In this document: positions 9,975 to 18,705 of the stretch, piece after piece
Layout of the letters: every line of letters begins with the position of its first letter
Numbering within the stretch: the stretch's first letter is position 1
DNA from: Streptomyces iranensis
GTDB taxonomy: Bacteria > Actinomycetota > Actinomycetes > Streptomycetales > Streptomycetaceae
Assembly: GCF_017874715.1 (NCBI RefSeq)
Contig: NZ_JAGGLR010000027.1
Coordinates: forward strand, 124,001 to 188,000
Direction: 5' to 3'
Length of the DNA stretch: 64,000 bases
The notes under the pieces: generated by a model
What the model was told of the DNA's origin: nothing
The model's database searches: none
The model's input: only the letters and a program-made list of their open reading frames with translations
Made by a program: the position numbers and the translations under genes

Positions 9975-11554
9975 CTCCGAACGCCTCGAGTCTCGCCACG
10001 AGCCTCGTCCAGTCCGTCGACTGGCTCGCCGTCGCACCGCCCACCATCGCGGCCCTGGCGGGCCTCGCCGTCCTCGTCGCGGACCTCTTCCTGCCCGAGC
10101 GCAGAAAGCACCTGCTGGGCTGGGGAGCGATAGCGGGACTGGCCCTGGCCGCGCTCGCACTGCTGCCGCTGCTGGACGGCGACCGCTCCACCTTCTGCCT
10201 GACCACCGGCGCCCACGCGTGCAGCTACACGGCCGACACGTTCGCGCTCGTCATCCAGTTCCTGGTGCTCGGCGGGGCGCTGCTCACCGCGCTGCTGTCC
10301 TTCAGCGCCCTCGACGACCTCAAACTCCCCGCGGGCGAGTTCTGGTTCCTGCTGCTGTCCTCCGCCGCCGGGGCCGCGCTGCTGCCCGCCTCCCGCGATC
10401 TGGCCACCCTGGTCATCGCCCTCGAAGTGGCCTCGCTCCCGGCCTTCGCCCTCGTGGGCCTGCGCCGCGGCGACCGCCTCTCCTCCGAGGCCGCGCTGAA
10501 GTTCTTCCTCTCCTCGGTCACCGCGACGGCCGTGATGCTGCTCGGCGTCAGCTTCGTCTACGCCGCCACCGGCAGCCTCCACCTGTCCCGGATCGCCGAC
10601 GCCCTCACCCATGTCGACCCGCGGCTGGACACGCTCGCCCAGGCGGGCGTCGTGCTCACGCTGGTCGGCTTCGCGTTCAAGACCGCCGCCGTGCCTTTCC
10701 ACTTCTGGGTGCCCGACACCTATGTCGGCGCGCCGGTGCCCGTCGCGGCGTATCTGTCCGTCGTCGGTAAGGCGGTCGGGTTCTCCGGCCTCATCCTGGT
10801 GACCGTCCTCGCCTTCCCCTCCTACGCCGATGTGTGGGGCCCGGCCGTGGCGGTCCTGGCCGCCCTCACCATGACCGCGGGGAACGCCGCGGCGCTGCGC
10901 CAGCGCCCGGAGCGCTCCTTCAGCGCCGTACGGCTGCTCGCCTGGTCGTCCGTCGGCCAGGCGGGCTATCTGCTGGTCCCGATCGCCGCCGCCGGCTACG
11001 CCGACTCGGACCAGGACGCGTCCCGTGCCATCGGCTCCACGGTCGCGTACGCCCTGATGTATGCGGTCGTGAATCTCGGTGCCTTCGCCGTGGCCGCCCT
11101 GGTGGCCCGTACGAGCCCGGCCAACCGGCTCACCGACTACCGCGGCCTGTACGCGGCCCGTCCGGCCGCCGCCCTGGCCCTCGGCTTCTTCCTGCTGTGC
11201 CTGGCCGGGCTGCCCCCGGGGGTCATCGGCCTCTTCGCCAAGGTGACCGTCTTCTCGGCGGCGGTGGACGCGGGGCTGGGCTGGCTCGCGGTGGTGATGG
11301 CGCTGAACGTGGTGGTGGCGCTCTACTACTACCTCCAGTGGACGACGGTGCTCTTCCGCGCCCCGGAGCCCGCCGCGGAGCCCGCCCCGGAGCCCGCCGC
11401 GGAGACGGAGCCCGTGCCCGCCGCCGGGCCTGCCACCACCCGCCCCCGCGCCGTCCCCCTTACGGCCGCCATCGCCCTCACCGCGGCCGCCGGCATCGCC
11501 CTCTCCGGAGCCCCGCAACTCGTCCTCCGGTTCGCCTCGAGCACCCTGCTGTAA
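9971..11554 (+). CDS. nuoN: NADH-quinone oxidoreductase subunit N
   Basis: NuoN is the third antiporter-like subunit and closes the operon. Starting at the ATG that overlaps the nuoM stop gives 527 aa with about 14 helices. The motifs FALVGLRRGDRLSSEAALKF, FKTAAVPFHFWVPDTYVGAP (conserved Lys) and LLAWSSVGQAGYLLVPI are intact. A Pro/Glu/Ala insert at ~475-505 interrupts the C-terminal helices, in line with the low-complexity additions in several other subunits of this cluster. Confidence 0.94.
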   Translation: MTPNASSLATSLVQSVDWLAVAPPTIAALAGLAVLVADLFLPERRKHLLGWGAIAGLALAALALLPLLDGDRSTFCLTTGAHACSYTADTFALVIQFLVLGGALLTALLSFSALDDLKLPAGEFWFLLLSSAAGAALLPASRDLATLVIALEVASLPAFALVGLRRGDRLSSEAALKFFLSSVTATAVMLLGVSFVYAATGSLHLSRIADALTHVDPRLDTLAQAGVVLTLVGFAFKTAAVPFHFWVPDTYVGAPVPVAAYLSVVGKAVGFSGLILVTVLAFPSYADVWGPAVAVLAALTMTAGNAAALRQRPERSFSAVRLLAWSSVGQAGYLLVPIAAAGYADSDQDASRAIGSTVAYALMYAVVNLGAFAVAALVARTSPANRLTDYRGLYAARPAAALALGFFLLCLAGLPPGVIGLFAKVTVFSAAVDAGLGWLAVVMALNVVVALYYYLQWTTVLFRAPEPAAEPAPEPAAETEPVPAAGPATTRPRAVPLTAAIALTAAAGIALSGAPQLVLRFASSTLL

Positions 11555-11615
11555 GCATCCCCGCGGCCCCGTGGGTCACCCCACGGCCCCCACGCGGCCG
11601 CGCCCATGTGCACAA

Positions 11616-11695
11616 GGGAACTGGTGCCCTTCGCCTGGCGTTGACTTTTTCAGGAGGGTCCACTGGAAGGTGGAGACACCAGGCAAAGGGTTCCC
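11616..11695 (+). promoter_or_regulatory. Long interrupted inverted repeat in the htpX leader
   Basis: Left arm GGGAA (11616-11620), CCCTT (11627-11631) and GCCTGG (11633-11638) pairs with right arm CCAGGC (11679-11684), AAGGG (11686-11690) and TTCCC (11691-11695). That is 16 bp interrupted by a six-base bulge and one mismatch, around a 40-base loop. The loop contains TTGACT (11641-11646), which could be a -35. It could be an operator or an RNA structure ahead of the chaperone-type protease gene; neither is proven. Confidence 0.45.
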
Positions 11696-11720
11696 CTGCG
11701 GCACATCGGGAGGGCACACC

Positions 11721-12587
11721 GTGCACCGCCGGCACAACGGGCTGAAGACCGCCGTACTCCTCGGTGGTCTGTCCGCGCTCATCATCGTCATCGGCAGCCT
11801 CTTCGGCCGTACCGGACTGATCATCGCGGTGATCGTCGCACTCGGGACCAACGCGTACGCCTACTGGAACAGTGACAAGCTGGCCCTGCGCGCGATGCGC
11901 GCCCGCCCCGTCAGCGAGTTCGAGGCGCCAGGGCTGTACCGGATAGTGCGCGAGCTCTCCACGGCCGCGCGCCAGCCGATGCCCCGGCTCTACATCTCCC
12001 CGACCGAGGCCCCCAACGCCTTCGCCACCGGCCGCAACCCCCGTAACGCGGCGGTGTGCTGCACCGACGGCATCCTGCGGCTGCTGGACGAGCGCGAGCT
12101 GCGCGGGGTCATCGGCCATGAGCTCAGCCATGTCTACAACCGCGACATCCTGATCTCCTCGATCGCGGGCGCGCTGGCCAGCGTCGTCATGTTCCTGGTG
12201 AACTTCGCCTGGCTGATCCCCATGGGCCGGTCCGACGACGACGACGGCCCCGGCTTCCTCGGCATGCTGCTGATCATGCTCCTGGGCCCGCTCGCGGCCT
12301 CCATCATCCAGCTCGCCGTGAGCCGCTCCCGCGAGTACGAGGCGGACGCCTCCGGCGCCCAGCTCACCGGCGACCCCCTGGCCCTCGCCAGCGCCCTGCG
12401 CAAGCTGGAAGCGGGCACCAAGCAGCTTCCGCTGCCGCCCGAGCCCCGGCTGGAGACCGCCAGCCATCTGATGATCGCCAACCCTTTCCGCGCCGGTGAG
12501 GGCATGGCCAAGCTCTTCTCCACCCACCCGCCCATGCGGGAGCGCATCGCCCGCCTCGAACAGATGGCAGGAGGCCGCCGACCGTGA
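11721..12587 (+). CDS. htpX: HtpX-like membrane zinc metalloprotease (M48)
   Basis: HtpX proteases degrade damaged membrane proteins. The GTG start was chosen for the GGGAGGG ribosome site six bases upstream; it gives 288 aa, the family norm. Two N-terminal helices (~10-48) precede the cytosolic catalytic site HELSH (His133, Glu134, His137), then further hydrophobic segments (~143-166, ~178-200) and SREYEAD with the third zinc ligand near Glu205. The next membrane gene overlaps its stop by four bases. Expression may depend on the leader inverted repeat just upstream. Confidence 0.92.
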   Translation: MHRRHNGLKTAVLLGGLSALIIVIGSLFGRTGLIIAVIVALGTNAYAYWNSDKLALRAMRARPVSEFEAPGLYRIVRELSTAARQPMPRLYISPTEAPNAFATGRNPRNAAVCCTDGILRLLDERELRGVIGHELSHVYNRDILISSIAGALASVVMFLVNFAWLIPMGRSDDDDGPGFLGMLLIMLLGPLAASIIQLAVSRSREYEADASGAQLTGDPLALASALRKLEAGTKQLPLPPEPRLETASHLMIANPFRAGEGMAKLFSTHPPMRERIARLEQMAGGRRP

Positions 12588-12976
12588 AAACCCTTCTGAA
12601 CCTGATCTGGCTGATCCTCTCCGGCATCTGGATGGCGATCCTCTATCTCCTCGCCGGGGTCCTGCTCTTCATCACGATCATCGGCATCCCGTTCGCGATC
12701 GCCTCCTGGCGCATCGCCGGCTTCGCCCTGTGGCCCTTCGGCCGCACCGCCGTCCCCCGCCGCGACGCCGGAGCCCCCTCCTGCGTCGGCAATGTCCTCT
12801 GGCTCGTCCTCGCGGGCTGGTGGCTGGCGCTCGGCCACCTCCTCACCGGTGTGGCCCTCTGCGTCACGATCATCGGCATCCCCCTGGGCCTGGCCAACTT
12901 CAAGCTCATCCCGATCTCCCTGGCCCCCTTGGGCCACGAAATCGTCCCCACCGACCAGCCCTTCGCCCACCGCTGA
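12584..12976 (+). CDS. YccF domain-containing inner membrane protein
   Basis: This 130-aa hydrophobic protein contains two copies of the YccF-type repeat: LLNLIWLILSGIWMAI...TIIGIPFAIASWRIA, then VLWLVLAGWWLAL...TIIGIPLGLANFKLI. Each has the hallmark TIIGIP turn, followed by PFGR or PLGHE. YccF proteins are small membrane proteins of unknown function. The GTG start overlaps the htpX stop (GTGA), so the two are probably co-translated, suggesting a membrane-stress context. Confidence 0.85.
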   Translation: MKTLLNLIWLILSGIWMAILYLLAGVLLFITIIGIPFAIASWRIAGFALWPFGRTAVPRRDAGAPSCVGNVLWLVLAGWWLALGHLLTGVALCVTIIGIPLGLANFKLIPISLAPLGHEIVPTDQPFAHR

Positions 12977-13049
12977 GCGGGGACGCCGACAACACCAGGG
13001 GCGGCACGGCCATGCCGCGCCGCCCCTGCCGCACCGGTCCGGGCACTGC

Positions 13050-13538
13050 CTACCGGTAGTTGACGAACTGCACCGCGAAGTCGAGGTCCTTGCCCTTGAT
13101 CAGGGCGATCACGGCCTGAAGGTCGTCCCGGCTCTTGGAGGTCACCCGCAGCTCTTCGCCCTGCACCTGCGCCTTGACGCCCTTGGGGCCCTCGTCGCGG
13201 ATGATCTTGGCGACCTTCTTCGCGTTCTCCTGCGAGATCCCCTCCTGCAGCGAGGCGAAGATCTTGTACTCCTTGCCCGACGCCTGCGGCTCGCCCGCGT
13301 CCAGGGCCTTCAGCGAGATCCCGCGCTTTACCAGCTTGGACTGGAAGACGTCGAGGATCGCCTTGACCCGCTCCTCGGAGTTGGCTCGCATCTCGATCCG
13401 CTCGCCCGACCACGCGATGGAGGCGCCGACGTTCTTGAAGTCATAACGCTGGGAGATCTCGCGGCTCGCCTGGTTCAGAGCGTTGTCGACCTCCTGCCGC
13501 TCGACCTTCGAGACGATGTCGAAACTGGAGTCGGCCAT
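13050..13538 (-). CDS. yajQ: YajQ family nucleotide-binding protein
   Basis: YajQ proteins are small cytosolic nucleotide-binding proteins; some members bind cyclic di-GMP. The product from the ATG at 13538 is 162 aa, the family length, and begins MADSSFDIVSKVERQEVDNA as family members do. Two ferredoxin-like halves are visible, with YDFKNV near residue 32 and LRVTSKSRDDLQ near 130. A longer open frame extends upstream, but it lacks family similarity and a ribosome site. The gene converges on the YccF-like gene. Confidence 0.93.
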   Translation of the reverse strand: MADSSFDIVSKVERQEVDNALNQASREISQRYDFKNVGASIAWSGERIEMRANSEERVKAILDVFQSKLVKRGISLKALDAGEPQASGKEYKIFASLQEGISQENAKKVAKIIRDEGPKGVKAQVQGEELRVTSKSRDDLQAVIALIKGKDLDFAVQFVNYR

Positions 13539-13727
13539 CTTGAGTTGGCTCCTCGTACGTAGATCCGTCAGTGGCACGGCCCAGCGGACCGCTCCGGCCA
13601 GCCTAGCGATCTCGGCCATGATCGAGCGGCGATCAACCGGGTGGCGAAGCACCCCTGCGCATCAGGTATTGTTTACGTCGTTGCCAGGGAGCAGCGCCGC
13701 GAGAGCGGGGCACCTGGCCACATCCCA

Positions 13728-13809
13728 GGCGGTGTGCCCGAGTGGCCAATGGGAGCGGACTGTAAATCCGTCGGCTTAGCCTACCCAGGTTCGAATCCTG
13801 GCGCCGCCA
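13728..13809 (+). tRNA. tRNA-Tyr (GTA)
   Basis: An 82-nt class II tRNA with a long variable arm. Acceptor GGCGGTG pairs with CGCCGCC, the T-arm is CCAGG-TTCGAAT-CCTGG, and the anticodon loop CTGTAAA has GTA at 13762-13764. No CCA is encoded. A TATTGT box at 13667-13672 may be its -10. Confidence 0.97.
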
Positions 13810-13817
13810 CACTCAAG

Positions 13818-13864
13818 AAACGGCCCCCGAGCTGCGAAAACGCAGCCGGGGGCCGTTTTCTTTT
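13818..13864 (+). terminator. Intrinsic terminator after tRNA-Tyr
   Basis: A GC-rich stem built from ACGGCCCCCG...GCTGCG and its complement closes on an AAAA loop and is followed by TTTTCTTTT. It is a textbook rho-independent terminator 10 bases after the tRNA. Confidence 0.92.
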
Positions 13865-13984
13865 ATGCCCGAACCCCGGGCCCGGCCTCGTTCTGCGGGC
13901 GTCGCGGTTGCGCGTGATGATCGGTGGAGGGGGACCTGCCGCACTGGCGAGCCGATCACCAATCCGACTGAGAGAGGTGCCATC

Positions 13985-14959
13985 ATGCGTGCTCTGCGTT
14001 TCGACCGCTTCGGCGATCTCCAGGTCCTGGGCCTGGCCGAGGTGCCCGACCCCGTGGCGGGGGACGGTGAAGCGGTCATCGAAGTCAAAGCGACCTCGGT
14101 GAGCCGCTCGGACCTGGTGAACATCGCCGGCGGGTTCGAGGAAACGACTCTTCCCCGCATCCCGGGTCGTGACTTCGCCGGCGTTGTCGTCGATGGGCCG
14201 CCCGACTGGGCCGGTGTCGAGGTCTGGGGGACCGGCGGAGACGTCGGGTTCACCCGCGATGGTTCACATGCGCAGATGATCAAGGTTCCGGCGGCGGCGC
14301 TGGCCCGTAAGCCCGAGCGGCTGAGCTTCGAGGAGGCCTCGACCGTGGGGGTCAGCTTCGTCACCGCCTGGCTCGGCGCCGTCGAGGCCGCCGACCTGGG
14401 CAAGGACGAGGCCATAGCCGTCTTCGGTGTCTCCGGTGGGGTGGGCGGCGCCGTCGCGCAGATCGCCCATACCCTCGGCGCCTGGGTGATCGGCGTGGAC
14501 CGGGTCCGTCCCGCCGAGGGATCCCCGGCCGCGGCGATCATCAGGGATTTCGTGGCGCTCGGCGGAAGCCCTCAGGAGGCCGCCTCGGAGATCAAGCGGG
14601 TCACCGCGGGCAAGGGCGCGGATGTGGTGTACGACGCGGTCGGTGGCGTCACCACACCCACGGCGCTGGCGTCGCTGGCCCGCCGGGGCCGACTCGTGGT
14701 GATCAGCGCCGTGGGCTCGGGGACCGTGGAGATCGACCTGGTCGGGCTGTACCGCAACGAGACCCGGGTCTACGGATGCAACAGCGCGCATTACGACCTC
14801 GTGGAGTCGGGCGCCCGGCTCCAGCGACTCGCCCCGTTCTTCGACTCCGGTGACCTCCGGCCCCAGTCCATCGCCGGCCGCCACAGCCTGGAGGACAGCG
14901 TGGACGCCTACCGCGCGGTGGAGAACCGGGTGCGGGGCAGGTCGGTCATCTGCCCCTGA
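13985..14959 (+). CDS. MDR family zinc-independent quinone oxidoreductase
   Basis: This 324-aa protein belongs to the medium-chain dehydrogenase/reductase superfamily. It has the N-terminal GroES-like domain (PGRDFAGVVVDGP at ~58-70) and a Rossmann fold with the NAD(P)H motif GVSGGVGGAVAQIA (~145-158), followed by GADVVYDAVGG. Structural-zinc cysteines are absent, as in the quinone oxidoreductase branch, so it probably reduces quinones or enones with NADPH. The ATG was chosen for the GAGAGAGG site upstream. It is a single gene between two strong terminators. Confidence 0.88.
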   Translation: MRALRFDRFGDLQVLGLAEVPDPVAGDGEAVIEVKATSVSRSDLVNIAGGFEETTLPRIPGRDFAGVVVDGPPDWAGVEVWGTGGDVGFTRDGSHAQMIKVPAAALARKPERLSFEEASTVGVSFVTAWLGAVEAADLGKDEAIAVFGVSGGVGGAVAQIAHTLGAWVIGVDRVRPAEGSPAAAIIRDFVALGGSPQEAASEIKRVTAGKGADVVYDAVGGVTTPTALASLARRGRLVVISAVGSGTVEIDLVGLYRNETRVYGCNSAHYDLVESGARLQRLAPFFDSGDLRPQSIAGRHSLEDSVDAYRAVENRVRGRSVICP

Positions 14960-14993
14960 ACTGGTGGGTCCCTGAATCCGGTCTGCCAGAGAG

Positions 14994-15030
14994 ATGGCCC
15001 CTGAGCTTCGGGAACGCGGTCAGGGGCCAT
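14994..15030. terminator. Bidirectional hairpin between convergent genes
   Basis: ATGGCCCCTGA pairs with TCAGGGGCCAT across a 15-base loop between the oxidoreductase gene and the convergent GH30 gene. There is no strong T-tract on either side. Confidence 0.75.
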
Positions 15031-15065
15031 TGGCGTGCACGCGGGGCCGCGTACCGGCGCCGCGC

Positions 15066-16586
15066 TTACGACTGGTTGCCGGTCCAGGTGAAGGTGGCGG
15101 AGGCTCGGGCGGGGAGCTGGTAGCTGAAGGACTGGCTGCCCCAGTTGACCTTCAGGGTCTGCTGGCTGCCGGTGTCGTTGTAGGCGATCAGAGCCTTGGA
15201 GCCGTCCGGATTCTTCCAGGCCACGTTCGGCACCGTGGAGCTGGCGCTGGAGTCGATGCGACGGGCTCCGGGCTTCACGAACTTCGTGAGGTGGCCCATC
15301 GTGTAGTACTCGACGGTGTAGTCGACCCGGCCGCTCTGGCTGTCGCCGTTGTGCACGGTGACCAGCCCGGTGCAGGTTCCGCAGCCGCCGTTGTGCGGGC
15401 CCTTGTTCTGGTCGACGGCGAGGCTCCACTTGATCCAGCTCTTGCCCCAGTTGCGGGTGTAGTCGATCAGGTTGTGCATGTCCTCCTGCTGCTGATTGGC
15501 GATCCAGGTGCCGCCGGAGTGCTCGGTGTCGAAGGCGTCCACGTTCGGGTACTGGTTGTGGACTGTCGTCTGCTGGCCGACGCTGCCGCCGTAGCCGTGC
15601 CAGGCGATGCCGCCGAAGTTGGGGTGGTTGCGGATGGCGGCGTCGTCCACGACGGGCGCGCCGTAGCCCGCCCACTGGTCCCAGTTCCAGTCGAGGGCGA
15701 GCACCTTGGTCTTCAGGCCCGCGTTCGCCAGCTTGGGCAGCAGCTCACTCTTGGTGAAGTAGTTGAGCCCGGAGCCGTTCCACTGCATCGAGGGGTAGCC
15801 GGGGCAGCAGGTGGGCTCGTTCTGCACGGTCACGTAGTCGATCGGCACACCCCGGCTCTGGTACTCCTGGATGTACTTCACGAAGTAGTTGGCGTACGTG
15901 CCGTAGTACTGCGCCTCCAGCCAGCCCTGGTTGAGCTGGTCGTTGTCCTTCATCCAGGCCGGGGCGGTCCATGGCGAGGCCATGACCTTCAGTGCCGGGT
16001 TGAGCTGCCTGGCCTGCTTCGTCAGCGGCAGGACGTCGGCCAGGTCGTGGTTGATGGAGAACTTGGCGAGGCCGGGGTCGGTCTGCCCGGCCGGTACATC
16101 GTCGAAGGTGTAACCGAAGCGGGCCAGGTCGGAGCCGCCGAGCGGGTTGCGCAGAAAGCTCACCCCGATGCCGTCCGTGGGCGAGAAGAGCTTGCGCATC
16201 ACCTCGTCGCGGGTGCTCTGGCTCAGCGCGCCGCTGCTGTTGAACAGCCATGCGGCGGTGTCCGTGAACGACGCCCCGGCGCCCGAGAACTCCTGGTACG
16301 TCCTGGATTCGTCGACGGTGACACTGCCACCCCCGCCCGAGCCGAACCGGATGGGTGCCTGCTGCTCCAGGCCCTTCACGACGGTGCGGCCGTCGGAGCC
16401 GGAGGTGGTGGTCAGATAGACGTTGACGGTCTCGCCCGCCGATGCCGAGCCGGTGTGGGCCACCTGGGCGCCTGCTGGAGAAGTCAGCCAGGGGCCGACG
16501 GCCACCGCGACCGCCGCGAGAGCGCCCACCAGCGCGGAGCGCGGTGCGGCAGGTCTTGTCAGGGCCCTGACAGGTCTGTATCTCAT
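15066..16586 (-). CDS. Secreted glycoside hydrolase family 30 enzyme
   Basis: GH30 enzymes are retaining beta-glycosidases (glucosylceramidase, beta-1,6-glucanase or xylanase-like). The 506-aa protein has an N-terminal signal peptide (~1-40, hydrophobic core LVGALAAVAVAVGPW, AGA cleavage site), a (beta/alpha)8 domain, and a C-terminal beta-sandwich ending in the Thr/Ser-rich tail. Catalytic residues are visible: acid/base Glu257 in VTVQNEP and nucleophile Glu355 in DTEHSGG. A Cys-rich NEPTCCPGY loop follows the acid/base. Substrate cannot be fixed from sequence; a fungal or plant beta-glucan is plausible for a soil Streptomyces. The gene is monocistronic, with palindromes in its promoter region. 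Confidence 0.9.
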   Translation of the reverse strand: MRYRPVRALTRPAAPRSALVGALAAVAVAVGPWLTSPAGAQVAHTGSASAGETVNVYLTTTSGSDGRTVVKGLEQQAPIRFGSGGGGSVTVDESRTYQEFSGAGASFTDTAAWLFNSSGALSQSTRDEVMRKLFSPTDGIGVSFLRNPLGGSDLARFGYTFDDVPAGQTDPGLAKFSINHDLADVLPLTKQARQLNPALKVMASPWTAPAWMKDNDQLNQGWLEAQYYGTYANYFVKYIQEYQSRGVPIDYVTVQNEPTCCPGYPSMQWNGSGLNYFTKSELLPKLANAGLKTKVLALDWNWDQWAGYGAPVVDDAAIRNHPNFGGIAWHGYGGSVGQQTTVHNQYPNVDAFDTEHSGGTWIANQQQEDMHNLIDYTRNWGKSWIKWSLAVDQNKGPHNGGCGTCTGLVTVHNGDSQSGRVDYTVEYYTMGHLTKFVKPGARRIDSSASSTVPNVAWKNPDGSKALIAYNDTGSQQTLKVNWGSQSFSYQLPARASATFTWTGNQS

Positions 16587-16720
16587 GAAAGTCGATGCCT
16601 TCCTGTGCGGACAGGGACGGCCGGTGCGGTCACGGCCGCAAGGGGGAGAGCGAGCCCGATGGCCGGTAGGTTCACGGCCGCGTCGGACGGAGCGCCGGTG
16701 TGGTCACGGTGCTCGGTGAC

Positions 16721-16791
16721 TGAATGATTCAAGGCCGGGCGAAGGACGTCAATCCTCGCGGCACGGCTTATTTCATTCCATGACTTAAGTC
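16721..16791 (-). promoter_or_regulatory. Candidate GH30 promoter with two palindromes
   Basis: On the minus strand a TTGACG box (rc of 16748-16753) lies 17 bases from AATCAT. The odd palindrome TGAATGATTCA (16721-16731) overlaps that -10, and the perfect palindrome GACTTAAGTC (16782-16791) lies about 30 bp upstream of the -35. In the 16587-16946 gap, a TAGGGT box (16905-16910) may serve the divergent channel gene; nothing else is apparent. Confidence 0.4.
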
Positions 16792-16946
16792 GTTTCGGAA
16801 AGTCCTCGGTGGTCGAGGCCCAGTTCCGGCGTTGTGCGCGGGGACCTGCCGCCGTACGGGCGGCCGTCCGTCGTGGCGCGCCCTGGGCTCCGCGGTACCG
16901 CTCCTAGGGTGGTGATTCCCCCGTATCAGGACAGAGAGGGCGGATC

Positions 16947-17393
16947 GTGCTCAGGGGCTTCAAGAACTTCCTCATGCGCGGTGATGTCATCGTCGTCGCC
17001 GTCGGCCTGGTCACAGCGCTGGCGTTCTCGACGCTGATCAAGGCTTTCACCGACTCCGTGATCAACCCGATCATCGCCCGGCTCCAGGGCGGCAAATCGG
17101 CCGGGCTCGGCTGGCAGCTCGGCGACCAGGGGAACACCTCGACCTACCTCAACATCGGGTCGTTCATCTCCGCCCTGATCTACTTCATCATCTTCATGGG
17201 CGTCATCTACTTCCTGATCGTCGTGCCGTACAAGTACACCCAGCGCCGCCGGGGCGCCGAGGTCTTCGGGGAGCCCGGCCCGCTCAAGACCTGCCCGGAG
17301 TGCCTCGCCGAGGACATCCCCGAGGCGGCGCGCAAGTGCCGCTACTGCGGCTCGGACCAGCCGCGCACGAGCGAGCCGCCGCGCACGGCCTAG
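16947..17393 (+). CDS. mscL: MscL-family mechanosensitive channel with C-terminal zinc ribbon
   Basis: The first ~100 residues match large-conductance mechanosensitive channels, which open under membrane tension to release osmolytes: the amphipathic start MLRGFKNFLMRGDVI, TM1 (~14-38, VAVGLVTALAFSTLIKAFTD), a periplasmic loop and TM2 (~70-95). Instead of the usual short cytoplasmic helix bundle there is a CPEC...CRYC zinc ribbon (Cys116/119/131/134) and a Pro/Arg tail. Length is 148 aa. The GTG start has a GAGAGGG site. The ribbon may assemble at the cytoplasmic mouth of the pore; this is inference. Confidence 0.85.
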   Translation: MLRGFKNFLMRGDVIVVAVGLVTALAFSTLIKAFTDSVINPIIARLQGGKSAGLGWQLGDQGNTSTYLNIGSFISALIYFIIFMGVIYFLIVVPYKYTQRRRGAEVFGEPGPLKTCPECLAEDIPEAARKCRYCGSDQPRTSEPPRTA

Positions 17394-17417
17394 TCGCCGC
17401 GCACGGGGCTGCCGGGG

Positions 17418-18656
17418 CTAGCCGCCCGCCCCCGCCCGCCGCCCCCGGTCGAGGTCCAGCTCCAGCATGCGGATCGCGTTGCCGCGGAGGATCTTGTACG
17501 TGGTCTCGGGGGAGAGGTCGGCCACATGCTCGGCGGCGATGCGGCGGGTGTGCGGCCAGGTGGAGTCGACGTGGGGGTAGTCGGTCTCGAAGGTGGCGTT
17601 GTCCACGCCGACCGTGTCCAGCGAGGCGACCCCGTGCTTGTCGCGGAAGAAGCAGCAGAAGATCTGCCGGTAGTAGTACGTGGACGGCGGCTCGGGGATG
17701 AGGTCGCGGACGCCGCCCCAGGCGCGGTGCTCCTCCCAGACGTCGTCGGCGCGCTCCAGGGCGTAGGGGATCCAGCCCATCTGGCCCTCGGCGTAGGCCA
17801 GCTTCAGGCGCGGGAAGGAGACCAGGACGCCGCTGAAGAGGAAGTCCATCATCGACGCCATGGCGTTGTTGAAGCTCAGCGCGGCCTGGACGGCCGGCGG
17901 GGCGTCGGGGGAGGCGGCGGGCATCTGGGAGGAGGAGCCGATGTGCATGCACACGACCGTCCCCGTGGCCTCGCACTCGGCGAAGAACGGGTCCCAGTAG
18001 CCGCTGTGGATGCTGGGAAGCCCCAGGTAGGTGGGGATCTCGCTGAAGGTCACCGCGCGGACGCCGCGGGCCGCGTTGCGGCGGATCTCCTGCACGGCGA
18101 GGTCGACGTCCCACAGGGGGATCAGGCAGAGCGGGATGAGGCGGCCGCCGCTGTCGCCGCACCACTCCTCGACCATCCAGTCGTTGTACGCGCGGACGCA
18201 CGCGAGCCCGACCTCCTTGTCCTTCGCCTCGGCGAAGGTCTGGCCGCAGAAGCGGGGGAAGGTCGGGAAGCACAGTGACGCCTCGACATGGTTGAGGTCC
18301 ATGTCGGCGAGGCGGTCCTTGGGGTCCCAGCAGCCGCGGCGCATCTGCTCGCGGGTGATGCCGTCGAGGGTCATCTCGTCGCGCGAGAAGCCGACGGCGG
18401 CGATGATCCGCTTGTAGGGGAAGAGGTCGCCCTCGTAACTCCACCAGTCGGTCAGCTGGCCTTCCGGGTCGGTGGTGAACTTGTACTTGCCGCCGATGTA
18501 GGCAAGTTCGCCGATCCCGGCAGTAAGGGGTTTGGGGCCGCGGTCCCGGTACTTGGCCGGGAGCCAGGTCTCGAAGAGGTGCGCGGGCTCGATCACATGG
18601 TCATCGACGCTGATGACCAGGGGCAGCTCGGTGGTGCCGTTCGTCTCGCCGGTCAT
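17418..18656 (-). CDS. Amidohydrolase-2 family metal-dependent hydrolase
   Basis: This 412-aa TIM-barrel protein is related to ACMSD/decarboxylase-type amidohydrolases. It shows the N-terminal metal motif variant SVDDHVIEP (~15-23), a mid-barrel CMHIGSS histidine and the C-terminal FETDYPHVDSTWPHTR region with the catalytic Asp. Substrate is unknown; relatives act on aromatic or cyclic carboxylates. The ATG was chosen over a longer frame because GGGGAGAG lies just upstream and the added residues look non-coding. A 19-bp palindromic operator lies 50 bp upstream, so repressor control is likely. Confidence 0.85.
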   Translation of the reverse strand: MTGETNGTTELPLVISVDDHVIEPAHLFETWLPAKYRDRGPKPLTAGIGELAYIGGKYKFTTDPEGQLTDWWSYEGDLFPYKRIIAAVGFSRDEMTLDGITREQMRRGCWDPKDRLADMDLNHVEASLCFPTFPRFCGQTFAEAKDKEVGLACVRAYNDWMVEEWCGDSGGRLIPLCLIPLWDVDLAVQEIRRNAARGVRAVTFSEIPTYLGLPSIHSGYWDPFFAECEATGTVVCMHIGSSSQMPAASPDAPPAVQAALSFNNAMASMMDFLFSGVLVSFPRLKLAYAEGQMGWIPYALERADDVWEEHRAWGGVRDLIPEPPSTYYYRQIFCCFFRDKHGVASLDTVGVDNATFETDYPHVDSTWPHTRRIAAEHVADLSPETTYKILRGNAIRMLELDLDRGRRAGAGG

Positions 18657-18705
18657 CTCGCCATCTCTCCCCGGTCTCCTCGTGGTGGTCCTGTCCGTTC
18701 CCTCG

